64,000 nt of DNA, taken from the NCBI RefSeq assembly GCF_000520995.1, contig NZ_JACA01000020.1:1-64000 (forward strand). Direction: 5' to 3'. Every line of letters begins with the position of its first letter. The first letter of the stretch is position 1. The position numbers were made by a program, and so were the translations under genes. The notes under the pieces were generated by a model. The model was not told where the DNA came from. It searched no databases and worked only from the letters and a program-made list of their open reading frames with translations. Shown piece after piece: positions 63,411 through 64,000 of this stretch. The DNA is from Aquimarina macrocephali JAMB N27 (GTDB lineage Bacteria; Bacteroidota; Bacteroidia; Flavobacteriales; Flavobacteriaceae).

Positions 63411-63590
63411 ACTCAAAAAAACTAAATAATAATAATATACATACCAATGATAAAAAAGGAAAAGGTAGGAGTAATTTATATAGCTAAGCATAGTTGAGTT
63501 TGTGTACATACCCCCATTTTATAATTGCTCCTACTTCTTTTTTTAAAATGGAAAGCAAACAAACATCAACTAACACAAAAAAGTAAAAAA

Positions 63591-64000
63591 ATGAGAAACA
63601 TCATTCAAGATTTATTAACACAAGAAGAAAGAGATCAGGCAGGACAATTAGTAGCACAACTAGAAGCTATGTTTACTAATAAACTAGCAGCCCTAACCGA
63701 AAAAGAACGCGGGAGCTACAAGGCTATTAATGAGACCAATAAGTTATTTGTAAATAAGGTTTGGGACTACCGCCAAAACAGTAGTACGCTTAGTTCTCCC
63801 GATGTAGACTGGGAAGAGTTTGAAAAAGATTATAAAGCTCGTGTATTTGCAGAAAACCTATTGGGTCGCTTAGAAAGTCTGGCCTATCGATTAGAAAGTA
63901 CCAAAATCCTACATGATTATGATAACTACCAAGATTCACTTAATGATTATGCCTATTCACAATATAGCAAAGGAGCAGGAAAACCTGGTTTTACCGAAAA
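63591..64000 (+). CDS. Hypothetical protein, truncated by the window edge
   Basis: Open from ATG 63591 through 64000 (136 codons seen). Acidic and helical: MRNIIQDLLTQEERDQAGQL, LTEKERGSYKAINETNKLF, SSPDVDWEEFEKDYKAR, RLESTKILHDYDNYQDSLNDY (split here), then GAGKPGFTEK. No signal peptide or catalytic motif. It resembles nothing I can name with confidence. The upstream AAAAAGTAAAAAA serves as the leader. Confidence 0.8.
   Translation, partial: MRNIIQDLLTQEERDQAGQLVAQLEAMFTNKLAALTEKERGSYKAINETNKLFVNKVWDYRQNSSTLSSPDVDWEEFEKDYKARVFAENLLGRLESLAYRLESTKILHDYDNYQDSLNDYAYSQYSKGAGKPGFTE

Overview
The window is AT-rich DNA from a member of the Bacteroidota, almost certainly a marine-type Flavobacteriaceae (an Aquimarina-like genus is my guess, not shown). 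The evidence is a SusC/SusD pair, several secreted proteins with C-terminal type IX secretion (T9SS) sorting domains, Bacteroidota-type promoters (TAnnTTTG), weak ribosome binding sites, TPR proteins with an AraC-type DNA-binding tail, and dispersed repeats typical of the group. I saw no tRNA, rRNA, CRISPR array, integrase or intact insertion sequence.

Layout. 0-7 kb: a long TPR protein, then a leftward operon for 5-oxoproline (pyroglutamate) use: DUF2891 lipoprotein, NRAMP-like transporter, PxpA, PxpB, PxpC. 7-15 kb: an M16 zinc protease, a DUF4214 lipoprotein, a four-cysteine peptide with a double-glycine leader, a T9SS cargo protein and a TPR/AraC regulator. 15-19.8 kb: an accessory island bounded on one side by intact comM (YifB) and on the other by a 92-bp copy of the comM 3' end. 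It holds a ricin-type lectin protein, a Pro/Trp-rich protein, and a rightward operon of lipoprotein, seven-helix membrane protein, histidine kinase and response regulator. 20-37 kb: comM, aspartate kinase with a divergent ACT-like gene, an M13 peptidase, an Xre/RES toxin-antitoxin pair, a membrane-anchored patatin, a hybrid histidine kinase, a carboxypeptidase-regulatory-domain protein, an S41 peptidase, DUF4202 and an N-acetylglucosamine-kinase-like protein. 37-39 kb: GAPDH and phosphofructokinase.

40-57 kb is a complete maltodextrin/starch utilisation locus. Rightward: SusC, SusD, SusE-like and a lipoprotein alpha-amylase. Leftward: a LacI regulator, an MFS sugar transporter, beta-phosphoglucomutase, a GH65 maltose phosphorylase and two GH13 enzymes. 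Glucans would be cut at the surface, imported by SusCD, cut again in the periplasm, carried in by the MFS protein, phosphorolysed by GH65 to glucose and beta-glucose-1-phosphate, and converted by PgmB to glucose-6-phosphate. A perfect 16-bp LacI-type operator lies upstream of susC, and PFK and GAPDH are encoded close by.

57-64 kb: dispersed repeats, a DoxX-like membrane protein, and a tandem pair of TPR/AraC regulators. One of the pair is a pseudogene broken by a quasi-palindrome and a homopolymer frameshift. Three copies of a 20-bp palindrome lie at the gene boundaries. Three rightward genes of unknown function run off the right edge.
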